The notes beneath the pieces are model-generated. The model saw nothing but the letters and a program-made list of their open reading frames with translations. It searched no databases and was not told the origin of the DNA. A stretch of 64,000 nt of DNA from Streptomyces buecherae. Its GTDB lineage: Bacteria; Actinomycetota; Actinomycetes; Streptomycetales; Streptomycetaceae. Of this stretch, positions 33,333-42,144 are shown in pieces (positions within the stretch are counted from its first letter, which is position 1; each line of letters opens with the position of its first letter). Made by a program: the position numbers and the translations under genes. The stretch spans positions 3,938,501-4,002,500 of the forward strand of contig NZ_CP060404.1 in the NCBI RefSeq assembly GCF_014295035.1, read 5' to 3'.

Positions 33333-35320
33333 GTGAGCGGCCCCCTATCGAGGCCTCCGGTGAGCGGGCTGTCGCTGTCGGCTCCAACAGCGGCATCGTT
33401 TCTACCGGCGAACACGCCACAATCGACGCCCGCACTGTTCATCTGTCGCTCGATGCCGTTCAGCAGCCGGCCGATGTACCGGCTCCACGGGGGACAACCA
33501 ACCTTCCTGCGCCGGCCCACCCCGACTTCGTCGACCGCGTCGAACCCCTGGCCCGTCTGGAGGCCGCTCTGGCCGAGCCCTCGCCGGCAGTACCGCCGGT
33601 TGTGCATGGTCTGGGGGGAACGGGTAAGAGCGCTTTGGCCTTGCAGGTCGCCCATCGCCACCGGCACCGGCTCAACCCGGTCTGGTGGCTCAGCGCCGAC
33701 TCCGCCTCCAGCCTTACGCACGGGCTCGCCGACCTTGCCGCCCGGCTCGCCCCCCACCCACACTTGGCGACATCGACCAGCACCGAGCGCGCGGAGTGGG
33801 CGCTGAGTTGGCTGCAGGCCCACCAGGACTGGCTCCTCGTGCTGGATGATGCCGCCTCGCCGCACGACTTGGCCCCAGTGCTGGGCGTGACCACAGGCCG
33901 GCACATCATCACCAGCCGCCGTGCCACCGGCTGGCGCCGCTTGGCCCAGTCCCTCCCCCTGGACTCCCTGCCTCCCGACGCCGCAGTGGAGTTACTCATG
34001 CGCACCATCGAGTCGTACGAACCCGACGACGAGCCAACCCTGACCAGCCTCGCGCGCGAGCTGGGAAACCTCCCCCTGGCCCTGGAACAGGCCGCCGCCT
34101 ATATCGATTCCACTGCCATCACCCCGGCCGCCTACCTCAACCGCCTCCGTCGCTACCCGGGGCGCATGTTCGCCGCTACGGCAAGCGGTCAGGAGGCTGA
34201 CGACCAGCGCACCGTCGCCCGGATCTGGCAACTGTCCATCCAAGCGATCACCAACCAGCAGCCTCTGGCCGGGGACCTACTACGGCTTTTCGCCTGGTTT
34301 GCCCCTGCCCCACTGCCGCGCGACGCCCTCGAAGTCCTCCACGAGGGCTTGGGGGAGGACCTACTGGCGGTCGATGAGGCATTGGCCCTCCTCAGCGACT
34401 ACAGCATGATCAACCTGTCCCGGCAGGCTGTCACCGTCCACCGTTTGGTCCAGGCCGTGGCCCGCGTCCCCGACCCTGCCGACCCCCATCGCACCATCCA
34501 GGACATCACCCGCGCCCGCGAACGAGCCACACTGCTGCTGGAGCAGGCGCTGCCAGAGAACCCGTTGTTCAATGTCGCCGGATGGCCCCGATGGCGACAA
34601 CTCCTGCCGCACGTCATGGCCTTGACTGGCCAGACACCGACGGAAGAGAAAGATCTCCATACTGCCGGCCTGCTCGTGGCCGCCTCCGGCTATCTTCAAG
34701 GTGACCACCAGGCCAGCGCAGCCCTATCCTGCGCCAAGCAGGCGGTAGACATCCACACCCGGCTTCAGGGGCCCGATCACCCGGCCACGCTCACCGCCCG
34801 CAGCTTCCTCGCCAGCGCGCACCGGGCCGTCGGCGACCTACAGGCAGCCCTCCCTCTGCACGAGCAGAACCTGGCAGCTCATGAACATGTCCACGGTCTC
34901 GACCATCCGGACACCCTCGTCGCCCGCGCGAACCTCGCCTACCTTTACGCCCTACGAGGCGAGCTTGCAAGAGCCCGGGACCTGCACCAGCAGAATCTGA
35001 CGGACATGCAGCACCTTCACGGCCCTGACCATCCACACACCATCAACGCCCGAGCCAACCTGGCCAGCGCCTACCGCGACATGGGCGACTTGCAAACGGC
35101 CATCGATCTCCACCGCCAGGCAGTCATCGACTACGAACGGGTATACGGGACAGATCACGCCGAGACCGTCACCGCCCGCAGCAACCTTGCCTACGCCCAC
35201 CGGCTCGCCGGCCAGGTCGATGTGGCTACCGCCCTATTCGAGAGAGTGCTGTCCGACCGCATACGCCTCTACGGCCCCGACCACCCCCTTACCGAACTGG
35301 CTCGCCAGTTCCTCGAGTAA
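33329..35320 (+). CDS. STAND/NLR-type NB-ARC protein with TPR sensor and N-terminal amyloid-like motif
   Basis: 663 aa. Residues 9-32 carry the motif shared with the upstream protein (AVAVGSNSGIVSTGEHA). NB-ARC: Walker A HGLGGTGKSALAL (P-loop 94-101), Walker B WLLVLDDAA (168-175), RNBS-B-like HIITSRRA (192-199), GLPL-like ELGNLPLALEQAA (244-256), and an MHD-like VHRLVQAVAR near 370. The C-terminal ~190 residues are kinesin-light-chain-type TPRs with the repeat GPDHPxTLxARxxLAxxYR. ATG at 33329 overlaps the effector stop (ATGA). Codon 222 is TTA. Model: the TPRs sense a trigger, NB-ARC oligomerises, the motif nucleates the effector's motif and causes abortive infection. Domains are seen, the mechanism is inferred. 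Confidence 0.85.
   Translation: MSERPPIEASGERAVAVGSNSGIVSTGEHATIDARTVHLSLDAVQQPADVPAPRGTTNLPAPAHPDFVDRVEPLARLEAALAEPSPAVPPVVHGLGGTGKSALALQVAHRHRHRLNPVWWLSADSASSLTHGLADLAARLAPHPHLATSTSTERAEWALSWLQAHQDWLLVLDDAASPHDLAPVLGVTTGRHIITSRRATGWRRLAQSLPLDSLPPDAAVELLMRTIESYEPDDEPTLTSLARELGNLPLALEQAAAYIDSTAITPAAYLNRLRRYPGRMFAATASGQEADDQRTVARIWQLSIQAITNQQPLAGDLLRLFAWFAPAPLPRDALEVLHEGLGEDLLAVDEALALLSDYSMINLSRQAVTVHRLVQAVARVPDPADPHRTIQDITRARERATLLLEQALPENPLFNVAGWPRWRQLLPHVMALTGQTPTEEKDLHTAGLLVAASGYLQGDHQASAALSCAKQAVDIHTRLQGPDHPATLTARSFLASAHRAVGDLQAALPLHEQNLAAHEHVHGLDHPDTLVARANLAYLYALRGELARARDLHQQNLTDMQHLHGPDHPHTINARANLASAYRDMGDLQTAIDLHRQAVIDYERVYGTDHAETVTARSNLAYAHRLAGQVDVATALFERVLSDRIRLYGPDHPLTELARQFLE
33992..33994 (+). 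other. TTA codon in the STAND gene
   Basis: Codon 222 (first Leu of VELLMRT) is TTA, so full-length translation should depend on the bldA tRNA in a Streptomyces host. Confidence 0.72.
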
Positions 35321-36013
35321 GCCCACACCACCGGCCACCCGGGAAAGCCCTTCATCCGCGCAACCAGTAGAGGCCACCTAGATTCCTCGCGTGCCGAGGC
35401 CAGCGCCCCCTACCGGTCGCTACGGCTCGGGTCCCATCCCCGCCCGAACCCGACCACCCCCGCCCACCCCCGACCGGACCCGCCCGCCCAGCGATCAACT
35501 CTCCCCGCAATAAAGCCCGTTCACGGCGGAGCCATCCCGTCCGGGTCGCCTGGCGGTGACAGGCGCGAGGGCGAATACCGGCCGCGTGCCGGGTGGGGTG
35601 GTGGGTGTCGCGGCCAGGGGTGGAGGGTGGGCCGAAAAATGCCACCGCTCCGTCGTGCAGCCTGAACCAGCACGTCGCCAGCGGGAACCCGAGTTTGCGC
35701 CAAGCACATCGGCGTTGTCCGAATTCTTGCGGCCTGCGGGTGGTGCGCCCGCCGCATGGGGGCTGACCTCGGGAGAGTGGGTGAACCACGGGTGTGATCG
35801 CGGGGGGAGTGCGGGGGCGCACAGAGGGCGCGCAGGGGGCGTGAGAGGGCGAACGCGGTTGCCGTTCGGCCCGCGACAACCGTTCTACCTGCGGGTTTGC
35901 CGCGCATGCGGGGGGCGAGCAATGTGGCGGATTCCCCTCCCAACCAAGCTTCACTCTGCGAGCATCTAGGCCAGTGGAATCAGGCCATACGGATTGCCGT
36001 GGGGGGAGTGGCC
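35321..36013. other. Intergenic region upstream of the Crp-like regulator
   Basis: 693 bp. No reading frame here has convincing codon bias or family similarity. The segment 35690-35730 (TTGTCCGAATTCTTGCGG) and the patch 35935-35995 are relatively AT-rich and may hold promoters of the regulator. No strong terminator was found for the STAND gene. Confidence 0.4.
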
Positions 36014-36724
36014 ATGGGGCTGCTCGGCGATGAGGTGGGGTTCGCGGGCGCCCTGACCGCTCAGGAACACGAGAGCGTGATGGCTCTCGGAGGCCAACGG
36101 ACATACGCGGCCGATGCTCACCTTCTGACAGAGGGGGACCGGACCAGTCACGTAATGATCATGCTGCGGGGATGGGTGACCGTTTCCGTGTCCACGGATC
36201 GCGGTGCCACCCGGTTGATACTGGGGCTGCGCGGACCGGGTGAACTCCTCGGTGAGATGGCCGCGTTGGACAGTCATCCGCGCAGCGCCACGGTGCGCGC
36301 CCTCGGGCCGGTGGAGGTCCAGGTCATCTCCGGGGACGCGTTCCGGCGCTTCCTCGCCCTGCACCCGCGCGTGAGCGGCCTGGTGATACGCCAACTCACC
36401 TTCCGGTTGCGCAGTTCCGACCAGGAGCGGTCCGCGCTCGCCTCGCTCACCGTGTTGCAACGCCTGGCCGCGCGGCTCACCGAACTGTCGCGGGCCAACC
36501 CCACCGGCCCGTACGCCCCAGCGCTCCCCGGCGCGCGCCCCACGCGGGCCGTGGTGCGGCTGGCGCAGGACGAGTTGGCGGCCACCGTCGGCGCCACCCG
36601 GGAGGCCGTGGCCAAGGCGCTGCGGCTGCTGCGCGACCAGGAGGTCGTACGGACCGGCAACCGGATGGTGGAGATCCTCGACCCCGCGCTGCTCGCCCTG
36701 CTCGCGGACGGACACCAGGAGTGA
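36014..36724 (+). CDS. Crp/Fnr-family transcription regulator
   Basis: 236 aa. The cyclic-nucleotide-type beta-barrel is seen in TYAADAHLLTEGDRTSHVMI, LRGPGELLGEMAALDSHPRS and ATVRALGPVEVQVISGDAF; GELLGEMAALDSHPRSATV matches the phosphate-binding-cassette layout GE(L/I)..-RSAT. The C-terminal winged HTH reads LAQDELAATVGATREAVAKA, then LRLLRDQEVVR. ATG at 36014 with GGGGGGAG upstream. It lies 126 bp before the nucleotidyl-cyclase-like gene, so it may sense that protein's product and control the cluster. No four-Cys iron-sulfur cluster motif, so not Fnr-type. Confidence 0.88.
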   Translation: MGLLGDEVGFAGALTAQEHESVMALGGQRTYAADAHLLTEGDRTSHVMIMLRGWVTVSVSTDRGATRLILGLRGPGELLGEMAALDSHPRSATVRALGPVEVQVISGDAFRRFLALHPRVSGLVIRQLTFRLRSSDQERSALASLTVLQRLAARLTELSRANPTGPYAPALPGARPTRAVVRLAQDELAATVGATREAVAKALRLLRDQEVVRTGNRMVEILDPALLALLADGHQE

Positions 36725-36850
36725 GGCGCGGGGCGGGTCCGTGGCGCGCGGGCGGTGGCATGGGCGGGCTTGTGTAAACGGCTACAGACGGCCTTCGGCC
36801 CTCGGCCCGAAGCTGAGGGGGCCGGCAGACGAGAAGACGGGGGGCACGGC

Positions 36851-37789
36851 GTGGACGACGACGCGAGGGACGCCGCCGAGGCGCGCTACGAGCTGGTGAT
36901 CAGCGTCGACGCGCGGCGGTCCGGGGAGTACGAGGACGCGGACAAGCCGTCCATGCGGGCCCAGCTCTACCGGGTGCTTGAGGCCGCGTTCCGGCAGGCC
37001 AAGGTGGCCCGGGACGCCGTCCACCTGGAGGATCGCGGCGACGGGGTGCTGGCCTCGGTGGCCAGTCGGGTGCCGGTGACGCGGCTGCTCGGGCTGTGGA
37101 TGGTCGAGGTGCACGAGCACCTGCGGCACGAGAACCGCGGGTTGAGCCGGCCGCTGGGCCTGCGCGTCGGCCTGCACGTCGGCCCGGTCCGCCACGACGA
37201 GCGGGGCATCAGCGGGCGCGCGGTGGACCTCGCGTGCCGGCTGGCCGACTCGCCGGTGGCCCGCGCGCTGCTGGACGCCGAGCGGGCCGACCTGGTGCTG
37301 GTCGTCTCCGACGCGCTCTACGAGGACGTGGTGCGCGGCGGCGGCAAGTACATCGACGCCGCGCACTACACGGCCGCCCGGCTGCGGCTCAAGGAGGGCG
37401 AGGCCACCGCCTGGTTCCGGCTCCCCGGCCGGCCCGCGCCCCGCGTCCCCGCGACGGCCGAGGGGCCGTCGGCGGGAGGTGACGCCAGCGGGAGCCGCAC
37501 CGGACCCCCGGAGGCCGGAGAGGCCGAGGGCCCCGCCGGCGCCCAGAGCGCCGCCGACGCCACGGGCCGCGAGCACGCGTGCGACGACCGGAAGGCCGGG
37601 GACGGCGGCGCCGGGGGCGGCGGCGCTGGTGATGGTGGCGCTGGTGACGGCGAGGGCGCGTGCGGGACCGGTCCCAGCGACGTTCGGTACACCGTTCACG
37701 GCGACCTCTCCCACCACTGGGGCAACCAGTACCACCAGGGCGTACACATCGGGCGCAACGTCGGCGACACCGGACCGCGAAGGGGCTGA
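36851..37789 (+). CDS. Class III nucleotidyl-cyclase-like protein
   Basis: 312 aa. Residues ~10-190 follow the class III cyclase layout: RYELVISVDARRSGEY (first metal Asp), HLEDRGDGVLASV (second Asp in GDG), LRVGLHVGPVRHDERGISG, GRAVDLACRLAD. The last motif is normally V-N-L-A-x-R; here the Asn is Asp while the Arg stays, so activity or specificity may be changed. A Gly/Ala/Asp-rich linker follows, and the C-terminus ends in a His/Gly beta-rich tail (YTVHGDLSHHWGNQYHQGVH, then IGRNVGD). GTG at 36851. Five bp before the P-loop gene, so an operon. With the Pycsar-type membrane protein downstream, a cyclic-nucleotide alarm role is likely but unproven. Confidence 0.72.
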   Translation: MDDDARDAAEARYELVISVDARRSGEYEDADKPSMRAQLYRVLEAAFRQAKVARDAVHLEDRGDGVLASVASRVPVTRLLGLWMVEVHEHLRHENRGLSRPLGLRVGLHVGPVRHDERGISGRAVDLACRLADSPVARALLDAERADLVLVVSDALYEDVVRGGGKYIDAAHYTAARLRLKEGEATAWFRLPGRPAPRVPATAEGPSAGGDASGSRTGPPEAGEAEGPAGAQSAADATGREHACDDRKAGDGGAGGGGAGDGGAGDGEGACGTGPSDVRYTVHGDLSHHWGNQYHQGVHIGRNVGDTGPRRG

Positions 37790-37794
37790 GCGGC

Positions 37795-40416
37795 ATGGCC
37801 GAGGAGCAGCAGGCGGGCGGCGCGGCCGAGCCCGCGCGGGACGACGCCCCCGCGCCGCGCGCCGACCAGCGGGAGCGGGGCGGCGAGCGCGGCCGGGACA
37901 GGGAACGCGGCCGGGACAGGGAGCGGGGCCGGGACAGGGGGCGGGGCGGCGAGCGGGGGCAGGGGGAACGGGGCGGGGACGGTGAGCGGCCCGGGGCGGA
38001 GGGCGGCGAGTCCGGCGGGGGCGAGGACGAGGCCGCCGAGCGGGAGCAGGAGCGCGAGCGCGCGGCGGGGCGGTTCAAGGAGCACACCCGGGACCCGCTG
38101 GCCGGCGAGGAGAGCGAGGACGGGCCCACCGACCTGGCCGCCGCGTCGCGGGCCCGGCGCACCAGCCAACTCCTGTTCGACACCGGGCGGGACTGGAACA
38201 GTTTCGACCGTTCGTACATCGGCAGCGCCCACATCGGCGATATCCACCTGCGGATGGACGCCCGGCAGCCGCTCACGGGGGTGCGCGGCGGGCCGGTGCC
38301 CGACGAGGAGTTACGCCGGTTACGCCGGGTGCACGTGGAGCCCGAGGGGTACGTGCGGCTGCGGACCGCGCTCACCGCGCGCCGGCTGCTGGTGCTCGGC
38401 GCGGCGCCGGGCACAGGCCGTACCAGCACCGCGCTCTCGCTCCTCGACGAGGTCACCGCGCAGGCTCGGGCCGACGCGGACGCGGCCGAGCCGCCCGCCG
38501 CGCGGGTGCGGCGCGTGGACCCGGAGGGCGGGGTGCGGCAGCTCGCGGACTCGCTGTCCGGCGAGGGCGCCGAGCAGGCGGCCCGGGGCACCGGTTACCT
38601 GCTGAAGCTGGAGCTGAGCCGGCCCGGCGCGGTGCCGCCGGAGGCGATGGACCTGGACCAACTGGCCGCCGCGCTGGCCGCCTGCGGCTCGTACGCGGTG
38701 CTCGTGGTCACCGTCGGGTCGGCGGCGAACCCGCTGTTGGCCGGGCGGTACGGGATGCTGTGCCCGCCGGCCGACACCCAGGAGCTGCTGACCACCCGGC
38801 TGCGCGAGCGCGTCGAGGACCACGTCGCGGCCGTGGTGGACGAGGTGGCGGGGGACGCCGAGCGGCGGGTGGCCGAACTTCTGCGGCAGGCCGAGGAGTT
38901 GGCCGTGCGGGACGAGGTCACCGAGGCGGTGGGCCTTGCGGACCTGCGCCCGGCCGAGGCCGAGTTGCTGGCGTCGCTGCTGGCCGGGCACCTGCTGGAG
39001 GAGCTGTCGTACGAGGAGTTGCTGGCCGGCTGCCGGAGCCTGGCCGCGCGGCAGGCGCAGGAGTGGTTCGCCGGCGTGGACCGGGCGCTGACCGCCCAGG
39101 CGGCCGGCGCGGGCGAGCGGCCGACCCGGCCGGAGGCGGCGGCCCTGTTCCACCCGGTGGCCTCGCGGATCGCGCTGGCCGTGCTCGGCGGGGCGACGCG
39201 GAGCGCGGTGGCGACCGCGGCGCACCTGCTGACCTGGGAGCTGTCCGTCCAGAGCGACCCGGACGCCACCCCGACCAGGCCGCTGTTCTGCGACGACCCG
39301 GAGTCCGAACTCGCCCTGTCGCGGGCCGAACTCACCGACGGGCACGTGGAGATGGCCGGCACGGAGTTCGCCGCGCGGCTCATCTGGTACCGGGGCACGG
39401 CGCTGCCCGGCGCGGTGCTCAGCGAGGTGTGGGACCGGCACTTCCCGGTGCGGGCGCCGGTCGTGCGCTGGCTGCGGCTGCTCGCCGACGACCCCCGGGC
39501 CCAGGTGTGGGTGCGGGCGGCGGTGGCGGCGGGCGAGCTGTGCGTACGGGACTTCGACCACGGCCACGCGGAGCTGGTCCGGCCGCTGGCCGAGGCGAGC
39601 ACGGCCCGCCGCCGCGTCTTCGCCGCCACCCTGCTCGACCAGGCCGCCGGGCACGCCTCGCACCGCGCGGTGGTGCGCGGCCTCGTGGGCGACTGGGCCA
39701 GGAACGGCACCCGGGAGCTGCGCTGGACGGCGGCCATGGCGCTCGGCTACGGCAACGCCGCGGCCAGCGTCGGCGACACGCTGGACGCGCTGGCCCGGAT
39801 CGGGGTGCGGGGCGAGGGCGAACAGATGGCCGTTGCCTCGTTCAACGTCGTACGGCTGCTGACGCGGCCCGACGCCGCCGCCGTGCTGCGCCGGATGTCC
39901 GACTGGACCCGGCACCGGGACCCGGCGTACCAGGACCTGGGGCTGGTGACCACGGTGCGGCTGGCCGGGCACGGGGTGGCCGACGTGCTGGCGGACGACC
40001 CGAACTCCGGACTCGGCGAGCGCGGCCACTGGCCGCTGATGCTGGCCCTGGCCGCCACGCGGCCCGAACTGGTCGCCCCGATCGCGGACTTGATGTGGAC
40101 GGCGCTCAACACGCCGCGCTCCAAAGAAGTAGCGACGGACGCGCTCGAGACCTTGCTGCGGTCGGCCGTGCGCAAGGACAGTAAGGGCGGTGCGGAGGGC
40201 ACGAAGCCGGGCCTGGCCGCTCTGCTGCCCGCGCTGCTGAGTACGGAAGCGGACCGGCGCCGCCTGGACTGGCTGTTGCGCCGCATGATGAACGATCCCG
40301 AAGACCCGCTCCCCGACGCCCTGGCCCGCCGGTTGTGGCGGCTGGCGACGCCGCGCGACGGCGCGGACCAGGCACGGCGACCGGAGCGGCACGAGGTGGA
40401 GGAGAGCCATGGGTGA
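37795..40416 (+). CDS. P-loop protein with degenerate Walker A and helical repeats
   Basis: 873 aa. An Arg/Glu/Gly-rich repetitive N-terminus (~1-110) includes several RGRDRE-type repeats. At ~138-155 is SYIGSAHIGDIHLRMD, similar in style to the cyclase tail. The P-loop is LVLGAAPGTGRTSTAL near 200-215, with Arg in place of the Walker A Lys; the Walker B-like strand is SYAVLVVTVG, with no acidic DE. The C-terminal ~350 residues are HEAT-like helical repeats (VVRGLVGDWARNGTRELRW, TAAMALGYGNAAA). Two TTA codons lie at 38311 and 38320. ATG at 37795. Likely a STAND-like scaffold that binds but may not hydrolyse NTP. Its 3' end overlaps the next gene by 8 bp. Confidence 0.72.
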   Translation: MAEEQQAGGAAEPARDDAPAPRADQRERGGERGRDRERGRDRERGRDRGRGGERGQGERGGDGERPGAEGGESGGGEDEAAEREQERERAAGRFKEHTRDPLAGEESEDGPTDLAAASRARRTSQLLFDTGRDWNSFDRSYIGSAHIGDIHLRMDARQPLTGVRGGPVPDEELRRLRRVHVEPEGYVRLRTALTARRLLVLGAAPGTGRTSTALSLLDEVTAQARADADAAEPPAARVRRVDPEGGVRQLADSLSGEGAEQAARGTGYLLKLELSRPGAVPPEAMDLDQLAAALAACGSYAVLVVTVGSAANPLLAGRYGMLCPPADTQELLTTRLRERVEDHVAAVVDEVAGDAERRVAELLRQAEELAVRDEVTEAVGLADLRPAEAELLASLLAGHLLEELSYEELLAGCRSLAARQAQEWFAGVDRALTAQAAGAGERPTRPEAAALFHPVASRIALAVLGGATRSAVATAAHLLTWELSVQSDPDATPTRPLFCDDPESELALSRAELTDGHVEMAGTEFAARLIWYRGTALPGAVLSEVWDRHFPVRAPVVRWLRLLADDPRAQVWVRAAVAAGELCVRDFDHGHAELVRPLAEASTARRRVFAATLLDQAAGHASHRAVVRGLVGDWARNGTRELRWTAAMALGYGNAAASVGDTLDALARIGVRGEGEQMAVASFNVVRLLTRPDAAAVLRRMSDWTRHRDPAYQDLGLVTTVRLAGHGVADVLADDPNSGLGERGHWPLMLALAATRPELVAPIADLMWTALNTPRSKEVATDALETLLRSAVRKDSKGGAEGTKPGLAALLPALLSTEADRRRLDWLLRRMMNDPEDPLPDALARRLWRLATPRDGADQARRPERHEVEESHG
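38311..38322 (+). other. Two TTA codons in the P-loop gene
   Basis: In EELRRLRR both Leu codons are TTA (38311-38313 and 38320-38322). Two such codons three apart make dependence on the bldA tRNA likely for this operon. Confidence 0.75.
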
Positions 40417-41521
40417 GGACGCGGGCATGGCGGCGTACGGGGGCGGCGCCGGGCAGACACTGGCGGGACCGCTGCTACGGGACTACGCGCCCAACGGCCC
40501 CTTCCGACACACCAGCCCCCGCACCGCGTCGGTGCTCTTCTACCGCAACGGCGGCTACAGCATCGTCACCGTCGCCGGCGCCCAGCACGTCGACAAGCGC
40601 GCCCTGGCCCGGCCGACGGCGGTGTGCGAGATCGCCCTGGGCACGTACGTGACCACGCTGACCATGGAGCTGCCGGCGATGGGCGGCACCACGTTCTTCA
40701 AGGCCGAGGTGGACATCCACTGGACGGTCACCGACCCGCACCTGGCCGCCACCAAGGTGGTCACCGACGTGGCCCAGCGACTGCGGGCGCCCGCCCTGGA
40801 GCGGCTGCGCGAGGTCTCGTCCGCGTACCGGGTGAGCCAGGCCGAGAAGGCCGACCGCGCCATCACCCAGCAGTGCGCCAGCGGGCGCTGGGACGACCTG
40901 GGGGACGAACTGGGGCTGCGGGTGCGGCTGTACGTGCGGCTGCGGGTTGACGACCGGACCATCCAGCACAGCGACGGCATCCGGGACGCGCACGCCTCGG
41001 CCGAGCTCACCCGGGTGCACCAGGCCCAGTTCCGGGCCATGTTGCAGGGCGGCGAACTGGACCAGCTCAGCTACATGCTGGCGGCCGAGCCGGAGGAGGC
41101 CAAGGCGTTCCTGGAGAAGATCCGACAGGAGGGCAGGCAGGACGAGAAGGAGCGGGTGGAACGGCTCTTCGCGATGGTCGAGAGCGGCCAGATCCAGTCC
41201 ACCGACATCGAGACGCAGGCGCTGAACCTGCTCAACCAGGGCCGGCAGCAGGTCCAGGGGCCCATCGGCACCCGGCCGGCCCACCGCACCCCGCCGGAGC
41301 TGCCCGCCGAGCCGCCGTTCACCCCCGACTGGGTGCTGGACGAGCCGGCCCAGCCGCCCTGCCCCGACCAGCCGCCGCGCCGCCGCCCGGCCGACGACCC
41401 GTACGAACCGCACGACGCGTACGACCCGTACGAGCCGCACGGGACCCGGGCCGACGCCGATCCGGAGCCGCCCCGGCGGCGCCGCCGGGACGACGGGTGG
41501 GCGTGGGCGGAGGAGGAGTGA
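40409..41521 (+). CDS. Band-7/SPFH-like cytoplasmic protein
   Basis: 370 aa. The central part resembles SPFH/PHB domains: TTFFKAEVDIHWTVTDPHLA, then VVTDVAQRLRAPALERLREV, and a long helical stretch with EPEEAKAFLEKIRQEGRQDE. The tail is Pro/Asp/Tyr-rich and repetitive (YEPHDAYDPYEPHG). No membrane helix is evident, unlike classic SPFH proteins. ATG at 40409 inside the end of the previous gene (8-bp overlap), and its stop overlaps the Pycsar-like start (TGATG). It probably forms an oligomeric platform for the system; this is a family-based inference with moderate support. Confidence 0.55.
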   Translation: MGEDAGMAAYGGGAGQTLAGPLLRDYAPNGPFRHTSPRTASVLFYRNGGYSIVTVAGAQHVDKRALARPTAVCEIALGTYVTTLTMELPAMGGTTFFKAEVDIHWTVTDPHLAATKVVTDVAQRLRAPALERLREVSSAYRVSQAEKADRAITQQCASGRWDDLGDELGLRVRLYVRLRVDDRTIQHSDGIRDAHASAELTRVHQAQFRAMLQGGELDQLSYMLAAEPEEAKAFLEKIRQEGRQDEKERVERLFAMVESGQIQSTDIETQALNLLNQGRQQVQGPIGTRPAHRTPPELPAEPPFTPDWVLDEPAQPPCPDQPPRRRPADDPYEPHDAYDPYEPHGTRADADPEPPRRRRRDDGWAWAEEE

Positions 41522-42072
41522 TGACGGCGGACGGCGGCGCGCGAACCTCCCCCGACCCGGTCGTGCCCGTGCCGGACGGGGGTCAGCGCGGGCACGACCG
41601 GGCGGGGGAACGCATCGCCGAGCGCCTGTTGACCACGGTCCGCGAGGACCTCGGCCGGGCCGACTCCAAGGCCGGCGTGCTGCTGTCCGGGGCGCTGGCG
41701 TTGCCGGCGTTCCTGATCGGCTGGCACGGCACGCCCGGCTGGAGCGGCCTGGGCGACGTCGCGCTGATCGTCGCGGGGGTGCTGTGGGTGGTCGCGGTGT
41801 CCGCGCTGGTGCGGGCGCTGCTGCCGCGCACGGGGACGCTCCGCCCGTGCGAGGGGGTGACGTACTTCCGCGATCTGCTGCCCCCGCACGATCTCGGACG
41901 GCTGTCGACGCAGCTCAGCGAGGCCGGCCGCGACCCGGTCCGGTGGCTGCTCGTGCAGGCCGTGGACGTCAGCTCGATCCTGTCCGCCAAGTACCGGGCC
42001 ATCCGCTGGGGAGTGAGCACGCTGGCGCCGTCCGCGGCGCTGGCGTTGGCCTGGAGCCTGACCGCGCGCTGA
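41521..42072 (+). CDS. Pycsar-type membrane effector (PycTM/DUF5706-like)
   Basis: 183 aa. The signature helix ERLLTTVREDLGRADSKAGV leads into TM1 (LLSGALALPAFLIGW), TM2 (ALIVAGVLWVVAVSALVRAL) and a C-terminal hydrophobic helix (VSTLAPSAALALAWSL). The xxDxKAxxLL pattern before TM1 is characteristic of Pycsar effectors and related SMODS-associated membrane proteins, which open the membrane when a cyclic nucleotide signal appears. Here the cyclase-like gene is ~3.7 kb upstream in the same cluster. ATG at 41521 overlaps the previous stop. Killing activity is inferred from family only. Confidence 0.8.
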   Translation: MTADGGARTSPDPVVPVPDGGQRGHDRAGERIAERLLTTVREDLGRADSKAGVLLSGALALPAFLIGWHGTPGWSGLGDVALIVAGVLWVVAVSALVRALLPRTGTLRPCEGVTYFRDLLPPHDLGRLSTQLSEAGRDPVRWLLVQAVDVSSILSAKYRAIRWGVSTLAPSAALALAWSLTAR

Positions 42073-42144
42073 GTCGCGACCGCGCGAGGGCGACGGCACG
42101 CGCCGGCGCCACACATGAAGCAGACATGACACGAGGGGACGGTC

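Noticed and set aside
35556..35969. Open frame upstream of the Crp-like gene
   Set aside because: Gly/Arg/Ala-rich translation without family similarity and no ribosome site.
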